A DNA stretch of 64,000 bases from JAGNLV01 sp964612145 (GCA_964612145.1 CAZTBP010000007.1:1-64000), one strand, 5' to 3'. Shown: positions 15,987-26,110, counted from the first letter of the stretch. The notes: generated from the letters alone by a model not told the origin. A program made the numbers and translations.

Positions 15987-17513
15987 TTACAAACCGGCGG
16001 TCGGCTCCATTCCGAGCGCTTTGCGGACAGTTCCTTCCAGTTTGTCACCCCGGCACTCATTATGCATCGCGACCAGTTCGCCGTTCTTGCCGACGATAAA
16101 TGGCGACGGAATTGAGCCGACATAAAATGACTGTGTTATCGGGCTGATCCAATTCTTTTCATCGTAGATGTGCCGCCAGTCCATTCCATTTTCTTCGATC
16201 CACGTACGGTAGTCTTCCTGTGTTACCTGATTGGGATAATCCAACGAAACCGAGAGGATTTCGAAGCCTTTGTCGTTGTATTTCTTGTATACTTCCTTGA
16301 GACCGGGAAGTTCGGCCCGACAAGGTGGACACCAGGTTGCCCAGAAATCAATCAGCACGACTTTCCCACGGTAGTCATCCAATGAAATCGGCTTGCCATC
16401 GATGTCTTCTGCCTCGATAGCTATTGGCCAACTGGCCAGCACCATGTGTTCCGGCATCAGAGCGCTGGCGATCTGTTTGGCCCCGGGGTTTTCCGCATAC
16501 TTCTCGGAAAACGTCACCAGTTCAGGATATTCCGTTTCCGGATTGTCCGCAGCCTTGATCTCGGCCGCAAGGATCCATCCTTCGGCGACGCCGTAGCGTT
16601 CATGGTCCGGAGCCATCTGCTGGTGGTAGGCCCGGGCTTTGGTTAATGCCGCCTGTCCTTCAGAAGTTGTCATGGCATCCATCCCGTGCTGCATGACCGC
16701 GGCGGTGACGCCGCGATAGCATGCCTCCTGAGCGCCGTCGCCGGCAGGGTTCTTTTCAAGGTACGTATCAACTTCATTCATGATCGCAACACAGATCGGT
16801 CCCCAGGAGTCATCGTATGGTGATTGCAGTTTGGCAGCGGCGACAATGCGTTCGAGATCGTAGTCGAAGTCTTCGCCGTGCACGGCTCGCATCGCGGCCA
16901 GCTTTTTCGCCTCAAAATCCATTCGCGCGGCCATCGTTTGCCACTGGTGCCAGACGCGGCTGTTCATCTTGAGCTTCTGATCTTCAGTCTTGGTCCATTC
17001 CGCAATTTCCTCGGCGGAGGCAAGCGGCACCGGCGGCTGCTCGTAGCGTGGCAGACCGGCGGCCATCAGCTGAACTTTTTCCTCGCGGGTCGCTGCAACC
17101 TTCGCCAGTATTTCAGCAAACCGGGTATCGTTCTGTAGCGCTTCCAAGTCTGGGTCAGACTCCAAGTGACCAACATCGTCCCAGCCGTACATGGCGGCCG
17201 TATCGAGACAGGCGAAAGCCACGTCCATTTCTCCGCTGCGACTGTAGGCGCAGGCCAGATTGTAATGGCCCCACTTGCCCTCCGGGATAAGCTCGGCCTG
17301 CCGGGTAAAGGCGGCGATAGCAGCGTCAAAATCGCCGTCGTGCAGGCTGTTGTAACCGGCGTTACCCAGTTCACCGTATTGCTTCAACGTATCGGCGGCA
17401 TACATTTTTGGTGGTTCCAGCTTCTGCGATGTTCCCTCGGAGCCGCAGCCGACTATGGACACCAGCAGCGCCAGGCCCGCCATGATGGTCAGGATCGTGG
17501 TTACTTTACGCAC
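15987..17513 (-). CDS. TlpA-like thioredoxin-fold lipoprotein with TPR-like repeats
   Basis: A 508-aa periplasm-facing lipoprotein (lipobox IVGC). Residues about 45-130 form TPR-like helical repeats (GDFDAAIAAFTRQAELIPEG, WGHYNLACAYSRSGEMDVAF). The C-terminal 140 residues are an AlkC/TlpA thioredoxin domain with FWATWCPPCRAELPGLKEVY, where CPPC is the redox pair, and GSIPSPFIVGKNGELV, which holds the cis-proline. Such proteins reduce or exchange disulfides in exported partners, for example in cytochrome maturation. Start is GTG 17513, with GGAGG 6 nt upstream; the frame is open further but without a ribosome site. Confidence 0.8.
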   Translation of the reverse strand: MRKVTTILTIMAGLALLVSIVGCGSEGTSQKLEPPKMYAADTLKQYGELGNAGYNSLHDGDFDAAIAAFTRQAELIPEGKWGHYNLACAYSRSGEMDVAFACLDTAAMYGWDDVGHLESDPDLEALQNDTRFAEILAKVAATREEKVQLMAAGLPRYEQPPVPLASAEEIAEWTKTEDQKLKMNSRVWHQWQTMAARMDFEAKKLAAMRAVHGEDFDYDLERIVAAAKLQSPYDDSWGPICVAIMNEVDTYLEKNPAGDGAQEACYRGVTAAVMQHGMDAMTTSEGQAALTKARAYHQQMAPDHERYGVAEGWILAAEIKAADNPETEYPELVTFSEKYAENPGAKQIASALMPEHMVLASWPIAIEAEDIDGKPISLDDYRGKVVLIDFWATWCPPCRAELPGLKEVYKKYNDKGFEILSVSLDYPNQVTQEDYRTWIEENGMDWRHIYDEKNWISPITQSFYVGSIPSPFIVGKNGELVAMHNECRGDKLEGTVRKALGMEPTAGL

Positions 17514-17838
17514 GACATTCCTCCGTTTATTGATCAGTCTCGTCTCTCTATCTTTGGTTAAGATATACCGAACCGGGAGCTTACACAATGTTTAGACGAG
17601 AGATTGCAAAAATCGTTACTATTGATTCTTACGTGATTTCAGGTTAATGGACAGCGCTGGTTGAGACTCAGTACGATAACCATGCATTGCGTCCCAGCCG
17701 AGTTTCAGGCCGGGATTCAATGCCACGTTGTGTCTCCCGCCAGAAGGCGAAAAAGCTTCAGCGGTCGAAAGGGCGGCCGTTGAGATCGCCCAATATCGCC
17801 CTATCGTGTCTATTTTGCAAGCCAAAAAAGAGAATATA

Positions 17839-18990
17839 CTAACGCTCCTCATGAATTTCAACCGCCCGCAGCAGACCGTTGAATCCGCCGATCAGCAGTA
17901 TGTCACCGCTGTGCCCGATACCGCGAACCGGCTGATCTATATTCAATTCCCAGGTCGTCGAATCGATTGCCGGATCATACGCCACGACAAGTCCCCCGGT
18001 GGACCCGGCGATAATCTTCTCATGAAAGACATGCAGTCGCGGTACGTACCAGTATTCCCCCGGGTCCTCGCTCGTCAATTGGTACTGAGCTTGAACGCAC
18101 CGGTTTTCGGCGTCAATTACAATAAGGTCATGCGGCCGGTTGTCCATCTGGGCACCGAGAAAAGCGATGGTACTGTTGTTCCGGGTCAGCGCACCGGTTG
18201 GAATCAAATCAAGGGTATCAACACTGCGAGGAATGCCACTGTCTGAAGAAAATGATCGTATTGTGTAATCATCGAAACCAAACCACAGGAGACTGTCGAT
18301 CAATAGAGGATCGGTAGTCAGGGTGGCTCCGGCATGGAATTCCCAGGCAACCGACCCGCTCTTCATGTCAAGGCAGCGAATCGTGCTGTCGCGTCCCGCA
18401 ACATAGACTCTCCCATGATAGGCAACCGGGCTGGATGAAATTCGCGGAATTCGAATCATCGATTCGTTATCGGGACTCATCGGCAGGCGGATCCAGTCGT
18501 TGTTAAAGCGCCATACAACGGTACCGTCGGTTTCGTGCATCGCCAGCAGATCGTCATCGACAGTAATCACGATAATCAGGGAGTCGGTATGGGCCGGACT
18601 GGACGGCACCCCCAGATCACCGTCGGTTCGCCAGCGAAGGTCCCCGGTCTGCTTGTTGAAAGCGTAGACAAAACCGACACCGCTGGTGCCTTCATCGGTA
18701 CCAACTATAACGAGGCTGTCGGTGATTAAAGCTGTGCTGTGAAACTGGTTGGCGCCGTCGGCCCCAACATTGTATTGCCACCTGACGTCACCCGTATGCA
18801 AATCAAACGCATAAAAGACACCGGCACAGGAGCCAATGTAAACGGTTTGGTCCGCGACCGCGGGCCGGGCATATACTCATCCGCCGGTATCGTAGGACCA
18901 GAGTGTATTCATTTCAGCGGCCGACGAAGTTCCGCACACCACGGCCAGAGTGATTACGGAGACTACTATGTGTCGGGCGACTTTTTTCAC
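17839..18990 (-). pseudogene. PQQ-type beta-propeller gene interrupted by an in-frame TGA
   Basis: Read from GTG 18990, the frame gives a signal peptide (VKKVARHIVVSVITLAVVCG), then LWSYDTGG, a TGA at codon 38 (18877-18879), and then VYARPAVADQTVYIGSC in the same frame, running to 17839. Without the TGA this is a 383-residue PQQ-like/BamB-type propeller with repeats such as YAFDLHTGDVRWQY, YAFNKQTGDLRWRTDG and RCLDMKSGSVAWEFHAG. The repeat continues smoothly across the TGA, so one base change explains it. TGA ends other genes here. A truncated product from internal ATG 18801 would lack a signal peptide. It starts 22 bp after the CGL-like gene, in the same operon. Nonsense mutation and sequencing error cannot be told apart here. 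Confidence 0.75.
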
Positions 18991-19011
18991 GGTTCCCTGT
19001 CGAACCAAGCG

Positions 19012-20184
19012 CTACACTCCGACTTTTTTCTTAAGCACTTCAAAGGCGCTGCGCAGGTCAATAAGCAGATCATCGATATGCTCGATACCTACGCTCAACC
19101 GAACCAGGCTGTCGGTGATACCGCGCGGTTCGCGGATTTCTTTGGGAATGGAGGCGTGCGTCATCGCCGCCGGATGATTCACCAGCGATTCCACGCCGCC
19201 GAGGGATTCGGCCAGCACGAAGACATCCAGCGCCAGGACAAACTCTTTCACCGCGTCAAAGTCGGCCTTCAGTGAAAACGACACCATTCCCCCGGGCATG
19301 GTCATGTTGTTCGGCACCGGCTTGCCGTCGAAACCGGGGAAATAGACCTTTTCGACCAGGTCCACTGTTTCGAGGTACTCGGCGACTTTCATGGCATTAA
19401 CCGAGTGGCGTTCCATTCGGAGATGCAGGGTCTTTATACCGCGCAGAACCAGCCACGACTGCCAGGGATCAAGCTGTCCGCCGCCGGCATACTGGTTGAA
19501 CCAGATTTTCTCACCGAGATCCTCGTCTTTGACAATCAGCGCCCCGGCGATCAGGTCACAGTGACCGCCCAGATATTTCGACATCGAGTGCAGGACTATA
19601 TCCGCGCCGAGGTCCAATGGACGCTGGATGTAGGGCGTGGCGAAGGTGTTGTCGACCCCGACCAGGATGTTCTTGCCTTTGGCAATTTCAACGACTTTGG
19701 CGATGTCGGTCATCTGGAGCAACGGGTTGGTCGGCGTTTCGATCCAGATGAGCTTAGTGTTGTCCTGGATCGCCTTTTCGAAATTGGCGGAATCGGTGCC
19801 GTCGACATACGAAAATTCGATCTTGAACCGCTTGCAGATCTTTTCAAACTGGCGCATGGTTCCGCCGTAGAGATCGTCGACCGCCACAACGTGGTCACCG
19901 GATTCAAGCAGCTTGATTACGGAATCGAGCGCTGAGAGTCCCGATGAAAAAGCACACGCCCGCATGCCTCCCTCGAGATCGGCCAGGGCGTCTTCGAGCG
20001 CCTGGCGGGTGGGGTTTTTCCAGCGGGCGTAAACATACCCGGATTCATCACCCGGTTCGCTGACCCGATAGGTCGAGCTGGGATAGATCGGTGTTGTGAC
20101 CGATCCGGTACCGTCCTCGGGCACCTGCCCGGAGTGGATTGCTTTGGTTTCGAACTGCCAGTTTTTGTTACGCTTATGAGCCAT
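19012..20184 (-). CDS. Cystathionine gamma-lyase/synthase family PLP enzyme
   Basis: A 390-aa Cys/Met-metabolism PLP enzyme of standard length. Family motifs: YARWKNPTRQALEDALADLEGG (read in two parts), the cofactor-binding DDLYGGTMR, VDNTFATPYIQRPLDLGAD, and the PLP lysine in HSMSKYLGGHCD. Substrate-binding arginines sit in LVRLSVGIEH near the C-terminus. It begins 10 bp after the CBS-like gene. That order suggests gamma-lyase in reverse transsulfuration (cystathionine to cysteine, 2-oxobutyrate and ammonia). Gamma-synthase cannot be excluded from sequence alone. GAGGT precedes the start. Confidence 0.85.
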   Translation of the reverse strand: MAHKRNKNWQFETKAIHSGQVPEDGTGSVTTPIYPSSTYRVSEPGDESGYVYARWKNPTRQALEDALADLEGGMRACAFSSGLSALDSVIKLLESGDHVVAVDDLYGGTMRQFEKICKRFKIEFSYVDGTDSANFEKAIQDNTKLIWIETPTNPLLQMTDIAKVVEIAKGKNILVGVDNTFATPYIQRPLDLGADIVLHSMSKYLGGHCDLIAGALIVKDEDLGEKIWFNQYAGGGQLDPWQSWLVLRGIKTLHLRMERHSVNAMKVAEYLETVDLVEKVYFPGFDGKPVPNNMTMPGGMVSFSLKADFDAVKEFVLALDVFVLAESLGGVESLVNHPAAMTHASIPKEIREPRGITDSLVRLSVGIEHIDDLLIDLRSAFEVLKKKVGV

Positions 20185-20193
20185 GGTGACCTC

Positions 20194-21276
20194 TTATTCC
20201 AGGAAGCCTTTGGAGCGCATCCACTCGTCGTTAAAGACCTTGCTGATATACTTGGCGCCGTGATCAGGCAGAATCACGACCATTGTCTGGTCTTTTGTCA
20301 TTTTAGTATCTTCGGCATAGCGAAGCGCGACCGATACGATACCGCCCGAGGAACCGCCGCCCATGATCCCTTCCTTGCGGGTCAGCTCGCGGGCCATGAC
20401 AAAGCACTCTTTGTCGGTTACCTGGTAGATATCGTCGATCACGTTGAAATCAAGCGTCGGGCAGAGGAAATCATCGCCGATCCCCTCAACCAGATACGGG
20501 TGCGCCTCGGGCATCTTGCCGGTCTTGAAGTAGTCGTAAAAGACGGAGCCTTCCGGGTCCGCGGCGATTACCTTGATTTCCGGCTTTTGCTCCTTGAGGA
20601 ACCTGGCCGTGCCGGAGACAGTGCCGCCGGTGCCGATGCCGCCGACAAAGATATCCAGCTCACCGCCGGTCTGGCGCCAGATTTCCGGGCCAGTGGTCCG
20701 GTAGTGGGATTCGATATTGTCGGTGTTGAAATACTGGCCGACGAAGTACGAGTCTTTGGTTTCGCGGGCCAGCCGCTTGGCCGTTTCGTAATACGAGTCC
20801 GGGGACTCCGGATCGACCGCGGTCGGGCAGATATGCACCTCGGCCCCAAATGCCTTAAGGGCATTCACTTTTTCATCGGACATCTTGTCCGGGATGGTCA
20901 GGATAGCCCGGTAGCCGTGGGCCGCGGCAAACATCGCGACCGCCGCACCGGTATTGCCGGAGGTGGCTTCGACAATCGTGCCGCCCTCGCGAAGTTCACC
21001 CTTGCGCTCGGCCTGCCGCAGCAGGAAAATGGCCATGCGGTCCTTGACCGAACCGGTCGGGTTGAGAAATTCCGGTTTCACCAGGATCGTTCCCTGAATA
21101 CCCCGTTCACGGGTAAGCCGCCGGAGTCGCACCAGCGGGGTATTGCCGACAGCTTCGGTCATATCGTCGGCGTAGGACATTTTTCCCGAGGTGGCCGGAT
21201 CGTAGCCGGCGGGATTGTCGCCGTCGGGGTTGCTTGCCGCCGGCCGGCCTTTATTGGTGTTGGTCTTGTTGCTCAT
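20194..21276 (-). CDS. Cystathionine beta-synthase-like / cysteine synthase family enzyme
   Basis: A 360-aa fold-type II PLP enzyme. NPTGSVKDRMAIFLLRQAER holds the Schiff-base lysine (SVKDR), EATSGNTGAAVAM is the substrate loop, and GGIGTGGTVSGTARFLKE is the phosphate-binding loop. MGGGSSGGIV near the C-terminus completes the site. The SHYRTTGPEIWRQTGGELD segment resembles CBS more than CysK. No C-terminal CBS (Bateman) domain and no heme-binding region are present. With the adjacent CGL-like gene it would make a homocysteine-to-cysteine route. The first 32 residues are low complexity, so translation may really begin at the later Met in MSYADDMTEAVGN. A possible -35 TTGACA lies at 21424-21429 (minus strand) without a good -10. 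Confidence 0.85.
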   Translation of the reverse strand: MSNKTNTNKGRPAASNPDGDNPAGYDPATSGKMSYADDMTEAVGNTPLVRLRRLTRERGIQGTILVKPEFLNPTGSVKDRMAIFLLRQAERKGELREGGTIVEATSGNTGAAVAMFAAAHGYRAILTIPDKMSDEKVNALKAFGAEVHICPTAVDPESPDSYYETAKRLARETKDSYFVGQYFNTDNIESHYRTTGPEIWRQTGGELDIFVGGIGTGGTVSGTARFLKEQKPEIKVIAADPEGSVFYDYFKTGKMPEAHPYLVEGIGDDFLCPTLDFNVIDDIYQVTDKECFVMARELTRKEGIMGGGSSGGIVSVALRYAEDTKMTKDQTMVVILPDHGAKYISKVFNDEWMRSKGFLE

Positions 21277-21591
21277 AGGGCAAAAAACTCTCTATTGTGA
21301 TGCTCTGTTTTTCGGACGTAAACAGGCGCTGTGGCCCGTTTTGGGCTGATACGGCTACAACACTGCCGGGCGGTGAAAGTTTCGGCCCGGGTGTATGGAT
21401 AATGTGCGGTTATGGAGCGCTTTTGTCAAGGTTGGGGTCCTGAACTTTCATTCAAAATATAGAGTGAAATCCCCGAAACCTTTTCATAGACTCCCCCGTA
21501 CATATATCCACAAGACGCCGGCGTCACGGTTAAGAAATGCCTAAACGGCTGATCGGGCATACCCCGACAGCACAGCAACCGAGGTGACGCT

Positions 21592-21663
21592 ATGTTCATG
21601 ACCGACCAGAATTTCTCCGAGCAGTTGGCGCTGTTCCTCTATATCGGCAAAGAGGACCGCTAG
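21592..21663 (+). CDS. Candidate 23-aa small protein with its own ribosome site
   Basis: MFMTDQNFSEQLALFLYIGK plus EDR, ending in two tandem TAG codons. GAGGTG lies 5 nt before the ATG. A strong plus-strand terminator (21735-21774) closes the unit about 70 bp later. Both neighbouring genes are on the minus strand, so the terminator has no other obvious user. It could be a genuine short protein, or the coding part of a small RNA. I do not recognise it. The rest of the 537-bp gap (21277-21813) shows no other gene. Confidence 0.45.
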   Translation: MFMTDQNFSEQLALFLYIGKEDR

Positions 21664-21734
21664 TAGTCGCCCAGACTAGTCTGACCGACCGCAAATTCCG
21701 GAGCCGCTGATGCGGCGCCATTTATCATAAACAT

Positions 21735-21774
21735 CGGGTTCCGTCCTTACCACGGCCGGGACCCGTTTTTTTTT
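21735..21774 (+). terminator. Strong rho-independent terminator on the plus strand
   Basis: CGGGTTCCG (21735-21743) pairs with CGGGACCCG (21757-21765) with one G-T wobble, followed by T9. The minus-strand gene that ends at 21814 cannot use it, because the T-run is on the wrong side. Confidence 0.85.
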
Positions 21775-21813
21775 GCGCCGTGAATTTTCTGCAATGAATC
21801 AATTAACCAGCAG

Positions 21814-23985
21814 TCAGGACTTTTTCAGCGTCACCATCGATCCCACATAAAACAGCAGTGCTACCAGCACCAGGGCGTTGATTCCGACTATAAACGATAG
21901 TGCCTCCAGCACGCCGCCAACCGCCGAGCCCAGCAGGTTGGACCCGAACGCGTGATTTTTTGACCGGACACGCTTAAACGAGGTAATGAAGATCACGCTG
22001 GCAAAGAAAATCGGCAGGTTCAAAAAACCCGTTCCCAGAATCACCCGCGGCCAGAACTCCATGGCGTTGAACCAGCTCAGCGGCACGAGATAGGTCAGTC
22101 CCAGCAGGATAAAGAGAATGCTGTAGAACGGTCGAAGGTTGGTCGGCTTGAATCGGTACACGTAGAAGTTGGCCAGAAGCACCAGCACTAAAATGCCGGT
22201 AATAATGACCGAATTGACCAGCCAGGTCGATCCCAGCAGCAGGATAGATTTGCTGATATTCTGAAATTCCAGCAGCAGAAACGCCGCCCCGAGAAAGAAG
22301 AAATGCCAGTCGAGGCCGCCCTCGCGTCTTATTATGACCCGCCGAGCCAGCAGGATCAGCAGGATCAGAATAGCCATGATGGACAGATGCATGTTGGGGA
22401 TCCAGGGTGATTCCAGGTAGAGGTACGGCCAATCGTCGGTGGTCAGCTTTACCCGGCTGCCCGGCTCACCCATAAAATCGAGTCGTTCCCGGAACATCAG
22501 GGCAAATCGTTTCAGCCCTGGATTGGCCTCAATCGCGGTGGGAACTGTAGTGCTGTCGCGGCCGATGACATAGACGGTCCCGCCGAACCCGTAGCGGCCG
22601 TGGGGATATTTCAAAACCGCGGGTGGGTAACCGAACACCAGTTCGAGCAGATCATGGAGCCGGTAGCTGATCCAGGGCCGGCGCGCCTCAAACGCTACGG
22701 TGAGGATGCCGTCCGGCTTCAATCGTTCCCGCATCGCGGCAAACGCTTCCAGCGTGTACACATAGTGATCGACCCGCATGTTGTTGTATGATGACGACAA
22801 CGTATGGGCATCGAGCAGCCCGATCGAAACGACATCGTACTTCTTGTCTACCTGATCGAGCACAGCCCGGGCGTCGTCGATAATCACATTCACTCGGGGA
22901 TCGCTGTACGGTTCTTCCGGATGATATTTCTTGCCGATTTCATAAATGCCAGGATCGATCTCGACCGCATCGACTCGCTCAACATCATACCGAAGCGCCC
23001 CCGAGGCATCGTTGCCCGCGCCGGCGCCCAGAATCAGCACATCCTTTGCGTCCGGCTTGAACTGATACGGAAGGTCATACTGGGAAAAGGCACGCTCCCG
23101 AAGAGAGAACATACTCGGGTTAGCTTTGACAAAATTATCAGACAGATCGAGCAAACCCATATAGCCGACATCGTTCACATTGAGCAGGTACCCGCGCTGC
23201 ACGCCCGACTGTCGATCGACCATGTCGAACACACTCAGCTTCTGGTATGGCGACCAGACAACCTCGAGTCGATCCGGATCGCCTTTTGGTATTGCCAGCA
23301 AAGCCACTGTCAGGACCAGCAGCAGAGCCGCCGAAATGTAATCCAGTCGCCTGATTTTTGGCTGAACCAGCACCAGCAGGACAAAAAGCAGCACGATCAG
23401 ACCAAACCAGATCCAGGGCGGGGCGTAGTAAAATGAGAGCAGGGCCAGGAACCAGACACCACAGATACTGGCAAAGACGTTTAGCGAATAGGCGCCGATA
23501 GTGTTTTCGTGGACGTCGAGTTCGCGGCCGAGAATTTGACCCAGAGGAATGAACGCGATCAGCACCGCAAAGAAGATGGCAAAAACCGAAAACATGCCCA
23601 GCAGGGTCTTCCACAGCACAACCTCATCGGTAACTTCGTACCATATGACTGAATCGGTGAACGCTGACAGCAGCACCGGAACGTCGCGAAATAAATGCAA
23701 TGATTCGCCGCCGATTGTGACATACAGCGGCAGTTGAATCATCAGCAGGATCCCCGACAGCGAAAACGCGAGCACCGACGGATACACCTTTCGGTGTGCG
23801 ATATAGGAGCCGATTCCGATTCCCAAGAAAGCCGACAGCAGGACGAGGTTATTGATGTAGGCAAAAATACGGGATTCGGTTGATAGCCAGCGGATCAGCA
23901 CTACTTCGGAAAAAAGCATGAGAAAGCTGACGCTAATTAGACTGAAATTGATGCGGCGAAAAAACGGCATTACAGGAAGTTCCAC
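21814..23985 (-). CDS. Membrane protein with spermidine-synthase-like methyltransferase-fold domain
   Basis: A 723-aa polytopic protein. The N-terminal 240 residues hold about seven membrane segments. A soluble Rossmann domain follows with DVLILGAGAGNDASGALRYD and VDAVEIDPGIYEIGKKYH, the nucleotide/SAM-type motifs of the spermidine synthase superfamily, and then IIDDARAVL. The usual aminopropyltransferase DxxDP segment reads IGLLDAHTL, so the canonical reaction is doubtful. Six or more membrane segments close the protein. Such fused proteins are widespread and mostly uncharacterised. No operon partner is evident. Confidence 0.75.
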   Translation of the reverse strand: MELPVMPFFRRINFSLISVSFLMLFSEVVLIRWLSTESRIFAYINNLVLLSAFLGIGIGSYIAHRKVYPSVLAFSLSGILLMIQLPLYVTIGGESLHLFRDVPVLLSAFTDSVIWYEVTDEVVLWKTLLGMFSVFAIFFAVLIAFIPLGQILGRELDVHENTIGAYSLNVFASICGVWFLALLSFYYAPPWIWFGLIVLLFVLLVLVQPKIRRLDYISAALLLVLTVALLAIPKGDPDRLEVVWSPYQKLSVFDMVDRQSGVQRGYLLNVNDVGYMGLLDLSDNFVKANPSMFSLRERAFSQYDLPYQFKPDAKDVLILGAGAGNDASGALRYDVERVDAVEIDPGIYEIGKKYHPEEPYSDPRVNVIIDDARAVLDQVDKKYDVVSIGLLDAHTLSSSYNNMRVDHYVYTLEAFAAMRERLKPDGILTVAFEARRPWISYRLHDLLELVFGYPPAVLKYPHGRYGFGGTVYVIGRDSTTVPTAIEANPGLKRFALMFRERLDFMGEPGSRVKLTTDDWPYLYLESPWIPNMHLSIMAILILLILLARRVIIRREGGLDWHFFFLGAAFLLLEFQNISKSILLLGSTWLVNSVIITGILVLVLLANFYVYRFKPTNLRPFYSILFILLGLTYLVPLSWFNAMEFWPRVILGTGFLNLPIFFASVIFITSFKRVRSKNHAFGSNLLGSAVGGVLEALSFIVGINALVLVALLFYVGSMVTLKKS

Positions 23986-24084
23986 ACGTCGTAGGTGAAT
24001 GCTGGCACTATCATTCGAAGCCGGAATATACCGTCCGATTCAGCCGTGCTCAAGCGGTAACTTGGCGCGAGATAGCTTTCGTCT

Positions 24085-25874
24085 CTACCGCCGCGCCCCG
24101 CGAAAGATTGTTCCGCGTGTCCCGACAGCAATGATGTGGTCTTCTGAGATGCCGTGGATTGCGTTCAGATGTTCAGGGTGGGTTGCAATGTTCGATTCCC
24201 AGGATGGTTGTTCAAGATCAATGATATGGATGAATCGCCCGTACACACCAACTGCGTAGACGTCATTTGGCCCCAGCCCCCAGACGTTGATCAGCATTCC
24301 CTGTACACCCGGCAGATAGTGTGACCTGCACTCCGACCCGTCGAACTGAAACAGGCTGTCCCTGAAAACTGTTCGATCAATGAAATAGACGGACGAATCT
24401 GAATCGCCCCAGATAGCATTGATCGTACCGAATGCGGGAGTCTCAAAAGTATCGACTTTAATGCCGTCGTAGCGTAACAGGACAGACTCGTTGCCGCCTG
24501 TGAAAATCGCACCACTTCGGCATGACCCAGATCGCCCCCCGGTGCCGGGCGCCTGTTACTATTTCCTCGTAATGATCACCGCGAAGCCGGAATAGATCTC
24601 CGGTGGTAAGCATGCCGTAGAGAACTCCGGCTTTTGTCGCATACATGGATCCAACCGCCGGGCCGTTCGGCGGACCCTTGAGCACTGTTTCCCACGCAAA
24701 GCCGTTGAAACGCTGCAGTCCGCTGATTCCGCTCACATAGATCTCCGATGGCCTGACTGCCAGTACCTCGCGACAGCGATTGGGGAGCAGCGGTTCGAAA
24801 CGAGAGACAGACCCGTGAGCGTATTGATATAGATACCCGTCGGCAGCGATAACCAGGGCGGTCTGCCTGTCCACCACGGAAAAGTCTTTCAGGTCCATTC
24901 CAAATCCGATCGACTGATTTTGTGCAGTAACTCCATCGTAGGTGATGATTGTCCCATAGTCGCCAACGGCAGCGAGGCTGGTGCCGTCGACAACGCAGAC
25001 GTCCCAAATATTCGGATGAATCCCCGGGATCTCAACCAGCTCCCAGGCATCGGTGTACTGTCCGCCGGTATAGTGATAGAGCTGCCCCCTCGGTAGTCGC
25101 CGCATAAACAGAGCTATCGTCGGTTACAGCCAGATCGTAGGCATGGCCCGGGAGATAGATGGTGCTGATCAACGACCACTCGGAGCCGTCAAAATGCACC
25201 ATAAAGGCCGATTGCGTGATAGCATAGATGTTGTCCGGGCCGGTTCCGTCAATGCCGACCAGCCGGTTGGGGACTACGGTAGGAAGCGTGTCCCACACCG
25301 AACCGTCAAAGTGCAACATCCGGCCCCCTTCGCCGATCGCGTAGATATTCGAGGACGACGTCCCCCAGACATCCCACAAATGCTCTGTCGTCGGCGTCTG
25401 CGTTTCGGTCCATGTCTCGCCGTCGTAGAAAACGACAATACCGTCACTGCAGGCTCCCCAGACGCTATCGGGTCCGGTCCCCCACAGCGCCTGGACACGG
25501 GCCAGAATGCCAGTGATTCGTCGGGCAATCCACTCCGAACCGTCGTATGTCGCAACCCTGAGGCCGGCGGCCGTGATAATCACGGTGTCCCCGAATGCTA
25601 TGACTCTCGGGTTATTGAAGCTGCTGCCGAAGTCTTCGACCCGTGACCATCTGCGGCCGTCGCTGTGCAGTACCCAGCCATCTTTCCCTGCCGCCCAAAT
25701 GTTGTCTGAACTTGTGCCGGACACACTTGTCAATGCTGGCGAGACCGATTCCACAACCCATTCAAATTCTCCCTGTGGGTAGCCGGTTGCCTGGTCGCTG
25801 TCACAGGATGGGAGCGACATTAACATCATAGCCGCCAGAATCAGCAGAGCAAACGGACGAGCGAGCTTACGCAT
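24085..25874 (-). pseudogene. Beta-propeller lipoprotein gene broken by two frameshifts
   Basis: Three frames join into one repeat protein. The first runs from ATG 25874 (lipobox SLPSC) with repeats such as DNIWAAGKDGWVLHSDG and SNIYAIGEGGRMLHFDG, reaching YAATTEG near 25100. There a G5 run shifts the frame, and one G fewer continues as GQLYHYTGGQYTDAW. That second frame runs through VSGISGLQRFNG to GAIWVM near 24525. Beyond a G6 run the third frame reads SGAIFTGGNESVLLRYDG and ends at 24085. Both breaks need removal of one base. The intact product would be about 595 residues of roughly 40-residue propeller blades on the cell surface or in the periplasm. Decay and homopolymer sequencing error are both possible. 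Confidence 0.75.
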
Positions 25875-26110
25875 ATAAACCCCTGCATTTTTGAGGTGCA
25901 CGACCACGGGGCGAAACGAGAGTGGTTGACAATAAAATAGCCTTTTGTGGCGATTTTGTCGATCTGACTAACAGGGCAGCCTGCGACATGTCGGAAATTC
26001 TGCAAAAAAATTACCGATACAGTCGAAATTAATTGGCGAAACCGGAACTCTGGATGATATCTTTTTGGTTGTTCTAGCGCTCTTTAACCTCTTGCAGGAG
26101 ATCACAACCG

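Noticed and set aside
18877..18879. Selenocysteine reading of the TGA in the PQQ-propeller gene
   Set aside because: The position is a loop between repeats with no redox motif, and I see no SECIS-like hairpin directly after it.
20134..21300. 388-codon plus-strand frame opposite the CBS-like gene
   Set aside because: It is the antisense of a gene with clear PLP motifs; its translation has no recognisable domain, as expected for a shadow in GC-rich DNA.
24190..24210. GTTCGATTCCC word resembling a tRNA T-arm
   Set aside because: It lies in the coding part of the propeller gene, and no acceptor or anticodon stem can be formed around it.
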